A stretch of 64,000 nucleotides of DNA from Hymenobacter edaphi (GTDB lineage: Bacteria > Bacteroidota > Bacteroidia > Cytophagales > Hymenobacteraceae). Each line of letters begins with the position of its first letter. The stretch's first letter is position 1. Below the pieces are notes generated by a model that saw only the letters and a list, made by a program, of their open reading frames with translations, was not told where the DNA came from and did no database searches. The translations under genes and the position numbers were made by a program. The stretch is taken from the NCBI RefSeq assembly GCF_003258365.1, contig NZ_QHKM01000009.1:1-64000 (forward strand), given 5' to 3'. Positions 25,505 to 35,689 of this stretch are shown piece by piece.

Positions 25505-27478
25505 TTGCGGCTGCTCTCCCTGCTTTGTGCGCTTCTCTGCGCGGCGCCCGCGGGCGGGGCGGCCGTTGCCGCGCCCGTTGACAGCCTCCGGGCGCAGGTA
25601 GCCGCGGCCCGCCCCGACACCACGCGGGTGCTGCTGCTGGTGGAGCTGTGCCGCCAGCTGGACCGCCGCGACGCCGACGCCGCGGCCCGCTACGGCCAGC
25701 AGGGGCTGCAGCTGGCCCGGCGCATCGGCTTTGGGCGCGGCGAGGCGCTGTGCCTCAACGCCCTGGCGGCCACGGCACTCTGGCAACAGGATTACGTGGT
25801 GGCCAGCCGGTACTACCAGCAGGAGCTGCGGCTGGCGCGCACCCAGCCCTGGGCGGCCCAGGCCACCGCGCTGGCCTGGCTGGGCTTGGGCCGGGTGGCG
25901 GCGCAGGAGCAGGAATTCGAAAAGGCCGATCAGTATTTCCGCCGGGCCCTGGCGGGTATGCGCCAGTACGCCGCCCCGGCCGCCGACGTGGCCATGGGCC
26001 AGAACCACTTGGCCATGCTCTACGCAGGGTGGCTCCGGGCAGGCGTAGCTGCCCCCGACTCGCTGCCGCGGCTGCACGAGCGGTACGCCCGGCTGGCCCT
26101 GGCGGCCGGCCGCCGGCCCGGCGTGCCCCGCCACGCGCGGGCCACGGCCTTCAACGTGCTGGCGCTGGTACATCAGAACGCGGGCCGCTACGACTCGGCC
26201 GCCCACTGCCACCGCGCCGCCTTGCGGCTGCACCGCCTGACCGGCGACCAGTTCAGCGCGGCCCAGACCGAGTTGTCGCTGGGCGAGCTGCTGGGCCTGC
26301 AGAACCGCTGGGCGCAGGCGCTGCCCCTGCTGCGGGCCGGCACCGCCGAAGCGCACCGGCTCCGGGCCGCCGGTGTGGAAGCCGAAGGCTACGGCCTGCT
26401 GGCCAAAGCCGAGGCCGCCGCCGGCCGCGGCATGCAGGCGTACGGCCACGCCCAGCGCCAGCTCCGGCTGCTGGACAGCCTGAACTCGGCCGAGCGGCGC
26501 GAGGCGCTGGCCCGGCTGCAGGTGCAGTTCGACACGGAGCGGCAGCGCAGCCGCGTACGCGCCCTTAGCCAGAAAGCCCGTCAGCAGGCCCAGGAAGCCC
26601 GCAAGCAGCGCCACTACCTGCTGCTGATGGTGGCCCTGCTCAGTGCCACCGCCGCCGGCCTGATCGGGTCGGGCGTGCTGGCGTGGCGGTTGCGGCGCAG
26701 CCGGGCCCTGCTCGCCCGCCAGAACGCCGAACTGACGGCCACCCGCACCGAGCAGGACCGCCTCTACGCCCTGGTAGCTCACGACCTGCGCAGCCCCGTG
26801 GTAGCCTTCAGCGGGCTGGCCGACCTGATGACGCGCTACATCGAGCGGCAGGACATGGCCCGCCTGGCCGGCCTCGGCGGGCGCGTGCGCCAGGCCGCCG
26901 AAAGCCTGCGCGGCCTGCTCGACAGCCTGCTGGGCTGGGCCCTCTCGCAGCGCGGCGAGCTGCAGCCCCTGGTCGAAAGCGTGCCGGTGACCCCGCTGCT
27001 GAGCGAAGTGGCCACGCTCTACCAGCCCGGAGCCGAGGCCGCGGGGGTACGGCTGCTGGTGCAGGCGGGGCCGGCCGGCAGCGTAGCGGCCGATGCCAAC
27101 ATGACGCGCACCATCCTGCGCAACCTGGTCAGCAACGCCCTGCGGGCCACGCCCCCCGGCGGCACCGTGGCGCTGGCGGCCGAGGAGCGGTCCGAGGGCA
27201 TCGAGCTGCGCGTGGCCGACACCGGGGTGGGCCTGGCGCCGGAGCGCATTGCGCAGCTGCTCAGCGGGCAGCTGACCGAGCGCCTGCCGGGCAGCTCTTC
27301 GACGGGCCTGGGGCTACGCCTGAGCGTTATTTTCGCCCGCATTCAGCAGGGGCGCCTCTCGCTCGAAAGCACGCCCGGCCAGGGCACCACGGCCCGGCTG
27401 CTGCTGCCGCCCGCCCCAATTCCGGCCGCTGGCGACGCAATTCCGGCAACTGGCGCCGCCCGGCAAGCACTAGCCTAG
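25505..27478 (+). CDS. Sensor histidine kinase with TPR sensor
   Basis: A 657-residue membrane kinase that starts at TTG 25505 (an in-frame stop lies 19 bp upstream and no ATG follows before the signal peptide). Signal peptide about 1-22; TPR-type repeats about 25-340 (extracytoplasmic); a coiled coil; one membrane helix at about 372-392; HisKA with the phosphorylated His426 in VAHDLRSPVVAFSGL; and HATPase_c with NLVSNALRATPPGG (N box), DTGVGLAPE and STGLGLRLSV. It forms a two-component pair with the LytTR regulator 164 bp downstream. Signal unknown. Confidence 0.9.
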   Translation: MRLLSLLCALLCAAPAGGAAVAAPVDSLRAQVAAARPDTTRVLLLVELCRQLDRRDADAAARYGQQGLQLARRIGFGRGEALCLNALAATALWQQDYVVASRYYQQELRLARTQPWAAQATALAWLGLGRVAAQEQEFEKADQYFRRALAGMRQYAAPAADVAMGQNHLAMLYAGWLRAGVAAPDSLPRLHERYARLALAAGRRPGVPRHARATAFNVLALVHQNAGRYDSAAHCHRAALRLHRLTGDQFSAAQTELSLGELLGLQNRWAQALPLLRAGTAEAHRLRAAGVEAEGYGLLAKAEAAAGRGMQAYGHAQRQLRLLDSLNSAERREALARLQVQFDTERQRSRVRALSQKARQQAQEARKQRHYLLLMVALLSATAAGLIGSGVLAWRLRRSRALLARQNAELTATRTEQDRLYALVAHDLRSPVVAFSGLADLMTRYIERQDMARLAGLGGRVRQAAESLRGLLDSLLGWALSQRGELQPLVESVPVTPLLSEVATLYQPGAEAAGVRLLVQAGPAGSVAADANMTRTILRNLVSNALRATPPGGTVALAAEERSEGIELRVADTGVGLAPERIAQLLSGQLTERLPGSSSTGLGLRLSVIFARIQQGRLSLESTPGQGTTARLLLPPAPIPAAGDAIPATGAARQALA

Positions 27479-27642
27479 CCCAACAGCCATCTTACTGGCC
27501 GCTACCCGGGTAGGGCCGCCTCGCCGTGGAGGCCGCTGCTGCCCGGCCGCTGGTTATGACGCTGTTCCTCCCCTCTGCCCCCACCCCTCCGCCCGCGTGC
27601 GTATCTTCGGCCGCGGCGGGCCTGCTGCCCGTCCGGCAAGTT

Positions 27643-28392
27643 ATGGCCCGGTCCGAAACGACTATTCGCGTGTTGGTGGTGGAAGACGAGCCGCTCTACG
27701 CCGAGCAGCTCGAAGCGGCCCTGGAAGACCTGGGCTACGAGCCCGTGGGCCCGGCCGCCGATGCGCGCATTGCCCTGGCCCTGCACCGCACCGAAACCGT
27801 GGACCTGGCCCTGCTGGACGTGCAGCTGCGCGGCGCTACCGACGGCATTCAGCTGGCCGCGCAGCTGCTGGCGCACCGCCCCATTCCGCTGGTGTTTCTC
27901 ACCTCGCACGCCGATGGCCCGACCTTTGAGCGGGCGCAGGAAGTGGGGCCGGCCGCGTACCTGACCAAGCCCGTCGACCCGGACGCGCTGCAGCGGGCCC
28001 TGGCGCTGGCCGTGCGCAACTTCGGCGCCGCGCCGCCAGCGGCCGCGCCCCCGCCGCCCCCGGCCACGGTGCCCGATGCCTTGTTCGTGAAGGAAAACGG
28101 GCTGCTGGAGAAAATCCGGCTGAGCCTGGTGCAGTCGGTGGCGGCCGAGGACAAGCTGTGCGCCCTCACCCTGGCCGACCGCACCGTGCACGTGCGCATG
28201 CCGCTGCGGGAGCTGGTCATGCACCTGCCCGCCGACCGGTTCGTGCAGATTCAGCGCAGCTACTACGTCAACGTGGAGCACATCGAGCGGCTGGACCCGG
28301 TACGCCACCTGGTGCAGGTGGGCAAGCAGCTGCTGCCCGTCAGCCGCCTGTACCAGGACGAGCTGCTGCGCCGCCTGCGCACCATCGGCTAG
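27643..28392 (+). CDS. LytTR-family response regulator
   Basis: A 249-residue regulator. Receiver domain about 8-125 with VVEDEPLY (acidic pocket), phosphoacceptor Asp59 in LLDVQLRG, and LTKPVDP (conserved Lys). A Pro/Ala-rich linker (about 130-145) precedes the LytTR DNA-binding domain (about 146-245): FVKENGLLEKI, FVQIQRSYYVNVEHIE, QLLPVSRLYQDEL. Chosen start is ATG 27643; the frame is open further upstream. Likely partner of the preceding kinase. LytTR regulators bind direct repeats; no such pair was identified here. Confidence 0.92.
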   Translation: MARSETTIRVLVVEDEPLYAEQLEAALEDLGYEPVGPAADARIALALHRTETVDLALLDVQLRGATDGIQLAAQLLAHRPIPLVFLTSHADGPTFERAQEVGPAAYLTKPVDPDALQRALALAVRNFGAAPPAAAPPPPPATVPDALFVKENGLLEKIRLSLVQSVAAEDKLCALTLADRTVHVRMPLRELVMHLPADRFVQIQRSYYVNVEHIERLDPVRHLVQVGKQLLPVSRLYQDELLRRLRTIG

Positions 28393-28553
28393 CCCGCGCC
28401 GCCGCCCTGGCCGGCGCGGCTGAGCAACTACGCCGCCCGCCGCACCGGCCCGGCTTCCCCTCCTGCTCTGCTTCCGCTTCAGCGGCCGGCTTCTCAGCCG
28501 CAGCCGGCTGATGCGGGCCCTTTTCCGCTTCAACCACTCCCTTTTTCTCTGCT

Positions 28554-31500
28554 ATGCACACACCTGTACTCGTTACGCTCCGGCGGCCGTTGCGGGCCCT
28601 GACCGCGGCCCTGGGCCTGCCGGCGCTGCTGGCCGCGGCTCCCGGCGCCTACGCCCAAACGCCGCTCAGCGGGGCCTACACCATCAACAGCGCCCAGGCC
28701 ACGGGCGGCACCAACTACGCCTCCTTCGCCGACGCGGCCGCGGCCCTGGGCACCAACGGCGTGAGCGGGCCGGTAACTTTTGCCGTGAGCGGCGGGCCCT
28801 ACCTGGAGCAGGTGAGCCTGCCGGTCATTGCGGGCAGCAGCGCCGCCAACCGGGTGACCATCAACGGCAACGGCCGCACGATTCGCTTCGCGCCGGCCAA
28901 CGCCGCCCAGCGGGCCGTGGTGACGCTGAACGGGGCCGACTACGTGACCGTGAACAACCTGGTGGTCGACGCCACCAACGGCGGCATAGCCGGCACGTAC
29001 GGCTGGGGCATTCAGCTGCTGAACGGGGCCGACAACAACGTCATCAGCGGCTGCACCGTGACGGCCAACACGGCCACCGTGGCCAGCGCGGCCCTCACCA
29101 ACTACGCCGGCATCGTGGCCAATGCCTCGGCCACCTCGCTGACCAGCGCGGCCACGGGCATCGTGGGCAATCAGAACCTGACGCTGCAGAACAACACCGT
29201 GACGGGCGGCTACCACGGCATCGTGGTGGTGGGCGCGAGCAATACCGCCCAGGCAGCCGGCACCAGCATCACGGGCAACGTCATCAGCGACTTTTTCAAC
29301 GCCGGCGTGTACGTCAGCGCGCTGAGCGGGCCGCAGATTACGGGCAACGACATGTCGCGCCCCAACCGCACCAACGCCGAAACCTTCTACGGGGTGCAGA
29401 TGAGCACCGGCGTGAGCGGCGCGACGGTGGCCCGCAACCGCATCCACCAGATGTTTCCGGCCAACAACACGCCCACCTCGGGCGCCTACGGCATCTACCT
29501 CTTCACGCTGACGGCCGCCACCGCGACCAGCCCCAACGTCATTGCCAACAACCTGATCTACGACGCGAAGGGCGCGCAGGTGTACGGCATTTTCAACGGC
29601 TCGTCGGACAACGCGCGCTACTACTACAACACCATCGACATCGACGACCAGACGAACACGGCCAACTTCGGCGGCTTTGGCTTCTACCAGACCACCGGTG
29701 TCGGCGTGGAGTTTCGCAACAACGTGGTGCGCGTGCGCCGCACCGGCCCGACCCTGCAGTACAGCATCTTCCTCTCGTCGCCGGTACCCGGCTTCGTGAG
29801 CAACCACAACGACCTGGTGGGCAGCGGCACCAACTACCGCACCGGCTACTACCAGACCTCGCCCTACGCCACGCTGGCCGACTGGAGCACGGCCAACGGC
29901 GGCGCCTTCGACCAGAACAGCCTGAGCGTGGAGCCGCAGTTCAACGGCCCGGCCACCGGCGACCTGCAGCCCACCAACCCGGCCCTGAACGGCGCCGCCG
30001 CCCCGCTGGCGGCCGTGCCCAGCGACTTCAACGGCACCCCGCGCAGCACGACGGCCCCCGATCTGGGCGCCTACGAGTTCAGCCCGCCGGCCGGCACCGC
30101 CAGCGTGGCCCTGCGCAGTATCGATTCGCCGGCGGCGCCCGCCACGGCCGGCAGCCGCCCCGTTACGGTGACCATCGGCAACAACGGCACCACCCCGCTC
30201 ACGACCGTGCAGCTGGAGTACGTGCTCAACGGCGCGGCCCCCGTCGTGCAGGTGCTCACGCCGACCGGCGGCCTGGCCGTGGGCGCCACCCTGAGCTTCT
30301 CGTTTACCACGCCGGCCGTGCTCGTCAGCGGGCGTAACTTCCTGACGGTAACAGCCCGCCAGCCCAACGGCAGCACCAGCAGCAGCAGCCTGACGCGCCA
30401 CTACTACACCCCGCTGGTGGGCACTTATACCATCAATAAGAACGGGCCGGCCAGCGGCACCAACTTCACCGGCTTCGCCGACGCGGCCACCGCCCTCAAC
30501 AACGGCGGCGTAGCCGGGGCGGTGCGCCTGAACGTGCTGAACGGGCCTTACCAGGAGCAGTTTGCCCTGCAGGCCATCAGCGGGGTCTCGGCCACCGACA
30601 CCATTGTGGTGGACGGCGGCGCCGGCAAGCAGCGCCTGACCTACGGCGGCACCCAGGGCCAGCCGGCGGCCGTGCTGCTGAACGGCACCGACTACCTGAC
30701 CCTGCAGAACCTGACCGTGGACGTGGCCGCCTCGCCGCAGTACGGCATTGGGGTGCACCTGGTGGGGCAGACGCTCAATAACCGCATCCGCAACTGCGTG
30801 ATTCTGGCTCCCAGCGCGGCCACCCTCATGAACACCAACGCGGGCATTGCCGGCAGCAGCTCGCTCACCGCCACCACCGGCGGGGCCGACGCCAGCGGCC
30901 TGCGCATCGAAAACGACACCATCCGCGGCGGCTACTACGGCGTGAGCTTGACGGGCCTCTCGGCCGCCAGCCGGAGCACGGGCGTACGCATCACGGGCAA
31001 CCTGATCGAGAATACCTTCAGCACCGCCGTCACGCTGGTCAACCACGCCGGCGCCCGGGTGCTCGACAACAACATCCACCGCGAAACCCGCGTGGCCACC
31101 ACCACTTTCTACGGCCTCTACGTGGCCAGCTGCGTGGGCCTGGCCATCGAGCGCAACCGCATCCACAACCCGAACACGGCCAGCAGCAGCGCCCTGCCGG
31201 TGTACGGCATTTACTTCACCAGCTCGCCGAGCACGGCCGGGACCGAAAACGACGTGGTCAACAACCTGCTCTACAACCTCGACGGCTACGGCACCAACTA
31301 CGGCATCTACAACGCCGGCTCCGGCTTCGCCCGCTACTACCACAACACGGTGCTCATGAACAGCCCGCGCCAGTCGAATTCGACGGTGATGGGCTTCTAC
31401 CAGACCAGCCCGGCCACCGACATCGACTTCCGCAACAACCTGGTGGTGGTGACGCAGCCCGCCGCGACGGGGCGCTACGCGGTGAACTTCAACGCCCCGA

Positions 31501-32801
31501 CCTCGACCATCACCTCGAACTACAACGACCTGTTCGTGGGCGCGGCGGGCCCCGGGGTCTTCACCGGCCGCTACGGCACTACCGACTACGCCCTGCTCAG
31601 CGACTGGCGCACGGCCAACGGCGGCGCTTACGACCAGAACAGCCAGCAGGCCGACCCGCAGCTGCTGACCGCCGGCAGCCTGCAGCCCGGCGCCCCGGCC
31701 CTGAACGGCACCGGCACCCCGGCCACCCTGCCCCGCGTGCCCCGCGACTTCGCCGGCACCACCCGCAGCAACCCGCCCGACCTCGGCGCCTACGAGTTCA
31801 ACCTGAATGCCAACGACGTGGCGCTGGAAAGCATCGACGCCCCGACGGGTACGCTGACCGTGGGCAACAACCCGGTGACGGTGAGCCTGCGCAACTACGG
31901 CACCAGCCCGCTGAATTCCGTGGTGCTGAGCTACACCATCAACAACGGCCCGCCGGTAACGCAAACCTTCACGGGCCTGACGCTGGGCTACAACGCCACC
32001 CAGCCGCTGACCTTCACCCAGGGCCTGACGCTGCCCTTCGGCACCTACACGCTGACGGTAACGGCCAGCCTGCCCAACGGCAGCCCCGACGCCAACCCGG
32101 CCAACAACGTGCAGACCACCATCTTGCAGCAGCTCGTACCCGACAACAACGAGCCCTGCGGGGCCGTGGCCCTCGGTAACAGCGTGAGCGGTACCAACGC
32201 CGGGGCCACGTTCAGCAACCTGCCGGGCAACACCACCGTCGCCTGCTCGGGCGCCCAGGCCCCGCGCGACGTGTGGTACAGCTGGACGCCCACCGCCAGC
32301 ACGGCCACGCTGTACCTGCGCGGCACCAGCGCGGGCCTGGTGCGCGTGTTTACCGCCGCCAGCTGCTCCACCGCGTTCAGCCAGGTGTTCTGCCAGGCCG
32401 CCAGCGGCCCCGGCGTGGGCCTGGGCACGGTGCCGGTAACGGGCCTGACGCCCAACCAGCGGCACTACGTGGCTGTGTCGGGCTACACCAGCAGCGAAGC
32501 GGGCGGCCCGTTCAGCATCGGCCTGGCGCCGCTCAGCACCCGCCTGCAGGCGGCCGCGGCCGCCCTGCAGGTATACCCCAACCCCAGCCCGGCCGGCCGC
32601 CTGACCCTGCGCCTGCTCCGGCCGCTGGGCGCGGGCCAACTCACGCTGCTCAACGGCCTGGGCCAGGCGGTGCGCACCCAGCCGCTGACCACGGCCGCCG
32701 AGCAGCCGCTCTCGACCCAGGGCCTGGCGCCGGGCGTGTACACGCTACGCGTGCAGGCCGACGGGCAGGTGCTTACCCAGAAGCTGCAGCTCGTGCCATA
32801 A
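28554..32801 (+). CDS. Giant beta-helix T9SS cargo protein
   Basis: A 1415-residue exported protein. Signal peptide about 1-35 (ending GAYAQ). Two parallel beta-helix modules are built from repeated segments such as NVISGCTV, NRIHQMFPANN and YGIYLFT. They start with similar sequences, YTINSAQATGGTNYASFADA and YTINKNGPASGTNFTGFADA, so the module was duplicated. Each ends in LGAYEF followed by a CARDB-like domain. A beta domain with VWYSWTPTAS comes next. The last about 75 residues (LQVYPNPSPAGR ... LAPGVYTLRVQ ... QKLQLVP) are a type A T9SS signal. Role unknown; beta-helices of this type often bind or cut polysaccharides, but no catalytic residues can be named. Confidence 0.88.
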   Translation: MHTPVLVTLRRPLRALTAALGLPALLAAAPGAYAQTPLSGAYTINSAQATGGTNYASFADAAAALGTNGVSGPVTFAVSGGPYLEQVSLPVIAGSSAANRVTINGNGRTIRFAPANAAQRAVVTLNGADYVTVNNLVVDATNGGIAGTYGWGIQLLNGADNNVISGCTVTANTATVASAALTNYAGIVANASATSLTSAATGIVGNQNLTLQNNTVTGGYHGIVVVGASNTAQAAGTSITGNVISDFFNAGVYVSALSGPQITGNDMSRPNRTNAETFYGVQMSTGVSGATVARNRIHQMFPANNTPTSGAYGIYLFTLTAATATSPNVIANNLIYDAKGAQVYGIFNGSSDNARYYYNTIDIDDQTNTANFGGFGFYQTTGVGVEFRNNVVRVRRTGPTLQYSIFLSSPVPGFVSNHNDLVGSGTNYRTGYYQTSPYATLADWSTANGGAFDQNSLSVEPQFNGPATGDLQPTNPALNGAAAPLAAVPSDFNGTPRSTTAPDLGAYEFSPPAGTASVALRSIDSPAAPATAGSRPVTVTIGNNGTTPLTTVQLEYVLNGAAPVVQVLTPTGGLAVGATLSFSFTTPAVLVSGRNFLTVTARQPNGSTSSSSLTRHYYTPLVGTYTINKNGPASGTNFTGFADAATALNNGGVAGAVRLNVLNGPYQEQFALQAISGVSATDTIVVDGGAGKQRLTYGGTQGQPAAVLLNGTDYLTLQNLTVDVAASPQYGIGVHLVGQTLNNRIRNCVILAPSAATLMNTNAGIAGSSSLTATTGGADASGLRIENDTIRGGYYGVSLTGLSAASRSTGVRITGNLIENTFSTAVTLVNHAGARVLDNNIHRETRVATTTFYGLYVASCVGLAIERNRIHNPNTASSSALPVYGIYFTSSPSTAGTENDVVNNLLYNLDGYGTNYGIYNAGSGFARYYHNTVLMNSPRQSNSTVMGFYQTSPATDIDFRNNLVVVTQPAATGRYAVNFNAPTSTITSNYNDLFVGAAGPGVFTGRYGTTDYALLSDWRTANGGAYDQNSQQADPQLLTAGSLQPGAPALNGTGTPATLPRVPRDFAGTTRSNPPDLGAYEFNLNANDVALESIDAPTGTLTVGNNPVTVSLRNYGTSPLNSVVLSYTINNGPPVTQTFTGLTLGYNATQPLTFTQGLTLPFGTYTLTVTASLPNGSPDANPANNVQTTILQQLVPDNNEPCGAVALGNSVSGTNAGATFSNLPGNTTVACSGAQAPRDVWYSWTPTASTATLYLRGTSAGLVRVFTAASCSTAFSQVFCQAASGPGVGLGTVPVTGLTPNQRHYVAVSGYTSSEAGGPFSIGLAPLSTRLQAAAAALQVYPNPSPAGRLTLRLLRPLGAGQLTLLNGLGQAVRTQPLTTAAEQPLSTQGLAPGVYTLRVQADGQVLTQKLQLVP

Positions 32802-32822
32802 ATCTACCCGCACCCACCCAGC

Positions 32823-32859
32823 AAAAAGCCCCGGACCAATCTGGTTCGGGGCTTTTTTT
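32823..32859 (+). terminator. Rho-independent terminator
   Basis: AAAAAGCCCCGGACC and GGTTCGGGGCTTTTT pair around a 5-nt loop, followed by more T residues. Ends the beta-helix gene and may also act leftward. Confidence 0.9.
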
Positions 32860-33016
32860 CATGGTCGGAATCCGTGGTACCCGGAGGCAAGTTTCTCGCA
32901 GGGAATACGCCGAGCTATTCGGCCACGTCCTCGGCGCACCTCGGCGAGAAATGACGCCTGAACGCTTGCCAGGGTGTGTGGACAGCAACTGACAATGGGG
33001 TTCTGCTGGTCCCTGG

Positions 33017-33132
33017 GCTGTCATGCTTCGTCGGGTGGCTGCTTGTCGAACCGCAGGAAGGCGCAGCCAAGCAGCCCTGCCGAACCACGAAGCGGTAGAG
33101 ATGCTCCGCGAGGCTCACGGCTCAGCCTGACG
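33017..33132. repeat. Structured intergenic repeat
   Basis: The 300-bp gap between the beta-helix gene and the permease gene has no gene. It holds an imperfect nested inverted repeat: GGCTGCTTG (33037-33045) pairs with CAAGCAGCC (33068-33076), CTTCGT with ACGAAG outside it, and GTCATGCT faces AGCCTGAC. The stretch CGAAGCGGTAGAGATGCT is, from memory, of a kind repeated between genes in Hymenobacter genomes; I could not check. Confidence 0.45.
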
Positions 33133-33158
33133 TTCCTTTTGTCCACGGGCTACCGGCC

Positions 33159-34373
33159 CTAGTCGAACTTGATGGCTACCACCGGCTTGATGCGGGCAAT
33201 CAGGTAGGTGGGGATGAGCACGGCCAGCTGGGAGGTGATGAACACGGCCAGGTTGATGAGCAGGATAACCTGCCAGTCCCAGTGAATCGGCACCCGGTCC
33301 ATGTAGTAGTTCTCGGGGTCGAGGGGGATGGGGTGGAAAAAGTACTGGATGGCGCAGAAGCCCAGGGCCACCACGTTGCCCCAGAGCATGCCTTTCAGAG
33401 TCAGGTTCAGGCCCCGGAAAAAGAACATGCGTCGGATCTGGTTGTCCGTCGCGCCCAGGGCCTTGAGCACCCCGATCATGTTGGTGCGCTCCAGAATCAT
33501 GATGAAAATGGTGGCGACCATGTTGAAGGTGGCCACGAAGATGATCAGGATCAGGAAGATGATGACGTTGCGGTTGAGCAGCTGCAGCCAGTCGAAGAGC
33601 TGGGCGTACTGGTCGGTAATCTTGTCCAGCTTCAGGTCGTAGGGCAGGTTGCCGAGCACGTTGTCGTACACCGGGTCGAGCTGGCGGAAGTCGCGCAGCA
33701 CCACCTCGTAGCCGCCCACCAGGGAGTCGGGCCAGGCGTTCAGCTCCCGGATCTGGCGGATGTCGCCCATCACGTACACGTCATCGAACTCGTCGAGGCC
33801 GGTTTGGTAGATACCGACCACTTGAAAGCGGCGGATACGGGGCGGGTTCTGGATAAAGTAGAACAGCGCTTCCTCGCCCACTTTCAGCCGCAGCTGGTTG
33901 GCCATTTTGCGCGAGATGATGATGTCTTCGGAGGCTGCCGTGTCCGGGTAGCTCAGAAATTTACCCTCTACCAGGTTCTGGCGCATGGGCGAGAGGCCGT
34001 TCTTCTCGTCGATGCCTTTGAGCACCACACCCTTCACCTCATCTTTGGTTTTGATGATGGCCGTTTTGCGGGCGAAGGGCTGCATCCCGGTTACCTGGGG
34101 GTAGCGGCGCAGCTCCTGGGTCAGCTTGGGCCCGTTGATGGGCTCCACTTCCAGGGAGTTGTTGTTGTCGTACTTGCTGACCGTGAGGTGCGCCCCGAAG
34201 GAAAAGATCTTGGCCTGGATTTCGTTACGAAAGCCTTCCAGAATAGCAAACGAGACAACCATCACGGCCAGCCCCAGCGCAATGCTGATGATGGCAATTT
34301 TGGTTACCGACGAGGTAAACGACCCCGAATCGGAGCCTGCAATCTTCTGGGATATGTACCGCGAAACGTTCAC
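33159..34373 (-). CDS. FtsX/LolE-type ABC transporter permease
   Basis: A 404-residue inner-membrane protein. One membrane helix at the N-terminus (about 20-45: ITIA-like segment VTKIAIISIALGLAVMVVS), a large periplasmic MacB-type domain (about 50-265), then three membrane helices (about 275-400) with the motif EERTNMIGVLKALGATDNQIRRMF-like pattern (ERTNMIGVLKALGA). This is the topology of LolC/LolE and MacB permeases. Start: the frame fits GTG 34373 (VNVSRYISQKIA); no suitable ATG lies close by. No ATPase gene is adjacent. A role in lipoprotein release is plausible. Confidence 0.85.
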   Translation of the reverse strand: MNVSRYISQKIAGSDSGSFTSSVTKIAIISIALGLAVMVVSFAILEGFRNEIQAKIFSFGAHLTVSKYDNNNSLEVEPINGPKLTQELRRYPQVTGMQPFARKTAIIKTKDEVKGVVLKGIDEKNGLSPMRQNLVEGKFLSYPDTAASEDIIISRKMANQLRLKVGEEALFYFIQNPPRIRRFQVVGIYQTGLDEFDDVYVMGDIRQIRELNAWPDSLVGGYEVVLRDFRQLDPVYDNVLGNLPYDLKLDKITDQYAQLFDWLQLLNRNVIIFLILIIFVATFNMVATIFIMILERTNMIGVLKALGATDNQIRRMFFFRGLNLTLKGMLWGNVVALGFCAIQYFFHPIPLDPENYYMDRVPIHWDWQVILLINLAVFITSQLAVLIPTYLIARIKPVVAIKFD

Positions 34374-34427
34374 TGGGCGTAAAGCTACGCGAAGCCGGCT
34401 AGTTTTGTGAATCTCCCACCCTCTCGG

Positions 34428-35684
34428 ATGACAACTATGATTTCCCTTGCTCTGCCCGTGCTCGGCACGCTGCTGTTGCTGCAAGATGCGGGCTGTACGC
34501 GCCCGCAGCCGGCAACGTTGCCACCGGCCCCCACCTCGACCGTAACTTCTTCACCGGCCGCACCTTCCAGTTCCCCGGCCGCAGCGGCTCAGCTACAGGT
34601 CGGCGCCGCGCAGTTCGACAAGTATTTGCCGCTGCTCAAGGGCAAGCGCGTGGGCGTGGTGGTCAATCAGACCTCCACCGTGGGCCGCACCCTGCTGCCG
34701 GATACGCTGCTGAGCCGGGGCGTCAACATCACCGCCATCTTCGGGCCCGAGCACGGCTTTCGGGGCGAAGCGGCCGACGGGGCCACCATCAAGGACGGCA
34801 AGGACGCGCGTACCGGCAAGCCGGTGCGCAGCCTCTACGGGGCCACCAAAAAGCCCACCGCCGCCATGCTGCAGGACGTGGACGTGCTCATCTTCGACAT
34901 TCAGGACGTGGGCACGCGCTTCTACACCTACATCAGCACCATGCACTACGTGATGGAGGCCGCCGCCGAGCAGGGCAAGCCCGTCATCGTGCTCGACCGG
35001 CCCAACCCCAACGGCTGGTACGTCGACGGGCCGGTGATGGAGCCGGCGCACAAGTCGTTCGTGGGCATGCACCCCATCCCGGTGGTACACGGCCTGACGG
35101 TGGGCGAGCTGGCGCGGATGATCAACGGCGAGAAGTGGCTGGTCGGCGGCAAGCAGTGCCAGCTCACGGTGATTCCGGCCGCGGGCTACACCCACAGCAC
35201 CCGCTACAACCTGCCGGTGCGCCCCTCCCCCAACCTCCCGAACCCGCACGCCGTGTCGCTCTACGCCACCATGTGCCTGTTCGAGGGCACCGACGTGAGC
35301 GTGGGCCGCGGCACCGATACGCCCTTCGAGGTCATCGGCGCGCCCACCCAGCCCAGCACCCGGCCCTACTCCTTCACGCCCCGCCCCAACGCGGGCTCCA
35401 CTGCCCCGCCGCAGAACGGCAAGCTCTGCTACGGCCAGGACTTGCGCCAGACCGGCAACGACGTGGGCTTCACCCTGAAGTACCTCATCGACTACTACCA
35501 GCAGAGCACGGCCAAGGACAAGTTTTTCGGCAAGTACTTCGAGCAGCTCACCGGCACTTCTTCCGTGCGCGACATGATTGTGGCCGGTAAGTCGGAGCCG
35601 GAAATCCGCGCCGCCTGGGAGCCGAAGCTGGGCCAGTACAAGCTCATGCGCCAGAAGTACCTGCTTTATCCGGATTTCAAGTAA
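34428..35684 (+). CDS. NamZ-like exo-beta-N-acetylmuramidase (DUF1343)
   Basis: A 418-residue lipoprotein-like exported protein (MTTMISLALPVLGTLLLLQDAGC, Cys near residue 23, then a Pro/Ser/Ala-rich linker to about 55). The rest is a DUF1343 domain: VGVVVNQTS, IFGPEHGFRGEAADG, VRSLYG, VDVLIFDIQDVGTRFYTYISTM, DRPNPN, LFEGTDVSVGRGTD and FEVIGAP. Members of this family (NamZ) remove N-acetylmuramic acid from peptidoglycan fragments. It would work in the envelope for cell-wall recycling. Start could also be ATG 34437. Divergent from the permease gene. Confidence 0.88.
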   Translation: MTTMISLALPVLGTLLLLQDAGCTRPQPATLPPAPTSTVTSSPAAPSSSPAAAAQLQVGAAQFDKYLPLLKGKRVGVVVNQTSTVGRTLLPDTLLSRGVNITAIFGPEHGFRGEAADGATIKDGKDARTGKPVRSLYGATKKPTAAMLQDVDVLIFDIQDVGTRFYTYISTMHYVMEAAAEQGKPVIVLDRPNPNGWYVDGPVMEPAHKSFVGMHPIPVVHGLTVGELARMINGEKWLVGGKQCQLTVIPAAGYTHSTRYNLPVRPSPNLPNPHAVSLYATMCLFEGTDVSVGRGTDTPFEVIGAPTQPSTRPYSFTPRPNAGSTAPPQNGKLCYGQDLRQTGNDVGFTLKYLIDYYQQSTAKDKFFGKYFEQLTGTSSVRDMIVAGKSEPEIRAAWEPKLGQYKLMRQKYLLYPDFK

Positions 35685-35689
35685 AACTA

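Noticed and set aside
28530-32639. A 4.1-kb minus-strand reading frame
   Set aside because: Antisense shadow of the beta-helix cargo gene, with the same compositional bias and no motifs.
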